A DNA stretch of 5,115 nt, taken from NCBI GenBank assembly GCA_017515925.1, contig JAFWEB010000011.1:1-5115 (forward strand), written 5' to 3'. The translations under genes and the position numbers were made by a program. The stretch's first letter is position 1. Each line of letters opens with the position of its first letter. This stretch comes from Candidatus Saccharimonadota bacterium. Lineage in GTDB: Bacteria; Patescibacteriota; Saccharimonadia; Saccharimonadales; Saccharimonadaceae. Of the stretch, positions 4,991 through 5,115 are shown in pieces. Below the pieces are notes generated by a model. That model was not told the DNA's origin. It worked only from the letters and a program-made list of their open reading frames with translations, and made no database searches.

Positions 4991-5115
4991 ATGGCTAGGG
5001 GTTTTTCTAAAGTAATCATCATGGGTAACGTCGTACGTGACCCAGAAACCAGATCAACATCTACTGGTAATAGCATTACTAGTTTTTCAGTAGCAGTTAA
5101 CCGTTCTTACAGAGG
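4991..5115 (+). CDS. ssb: Single-stranded DNA-binding protein, 3'-partial
   Basis: The first 41 codons of SSB, which coats single-stranded DNA in replication, repair and recombination. The sequence MARGFSKVIIMGNVVRDPE, then TRSTSTGNSITSFSVAVNR, is the standard OB-fold start (NKVILIGNLGRDPE...G.....fSvA). AAGGAGG (4974-4980), inside the end of rpsF, lies ten bases before the ATG, so the two genes are almost certainly translated from one transcript. The rest of the OB fold and the acidic C-terminal tip are outside the window. Confidence 0.96.
   Translation, partial: MARGFSKVIIMGNVVRDPETRSTSTGNSITSFSVAVNRSYR

Overview
The window looks like a piece of a small, AT-leaning bacterial genome of the Patescibacteria (CPR) type, most likely Saccharibacteria (TM7). 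This is inference. It rests on the divergent FtsK gamma domain, startless Fibrobacter-succinogenes-major-paralogous (FISUMP)-like proteins of a kind I associate with Saccharibacteria, and a PemK/MazF-like remnant with a CPR-style N-terminus. The standard genetic code works throughout.

Layout. (1) Positions 2-2020 (+) hold most of an FtsK/SpoIIIE DNA translocase; its 5' end lies off the left edge. (2) Positions 2038-4198 form an accessory island with a mirrored plan: palindrome A (2038-2236), FISUMP-like cassette 1 on the minus strand, a 35-bp cassette boundary (2850-2884), a spacer carrying a PemK/MazF toxin remnant on the plus strand (3017-3262), the same 35-bp boundary inverted (3347-3381), FISUMP-like cassette 2 on the plus strand, and palindrome B (3990-4198). 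(3) Positions 4199-4493 are non-coding with one compact GC-rich folded element (4413-4469). (4) A near-consensus promoter (4494-4522) drives rpsF (ribosomal protein S6) and ssb; ssb runs off the right edge.

How it fits together. The flanks are housekeeping genes: chromosome segregation, then the conserved rpsF-ssb operon. The island is the unusual part. Both cassettes lack a start codon, ribosome binding site, signal peptide and the N-terminal part of the domain. Both begin directly after an in-frame TAG with the same short coding sequence ((S/L)LIDGTV(A/E)GTP), and both end at a roughly 200-bp palindrome whose two ends read TGGCATCC...GGATGCCA. This looks like a storage site for silent or mobile C-terminal cassettes of a variable surface protein, though decayed paralogues remain possible.
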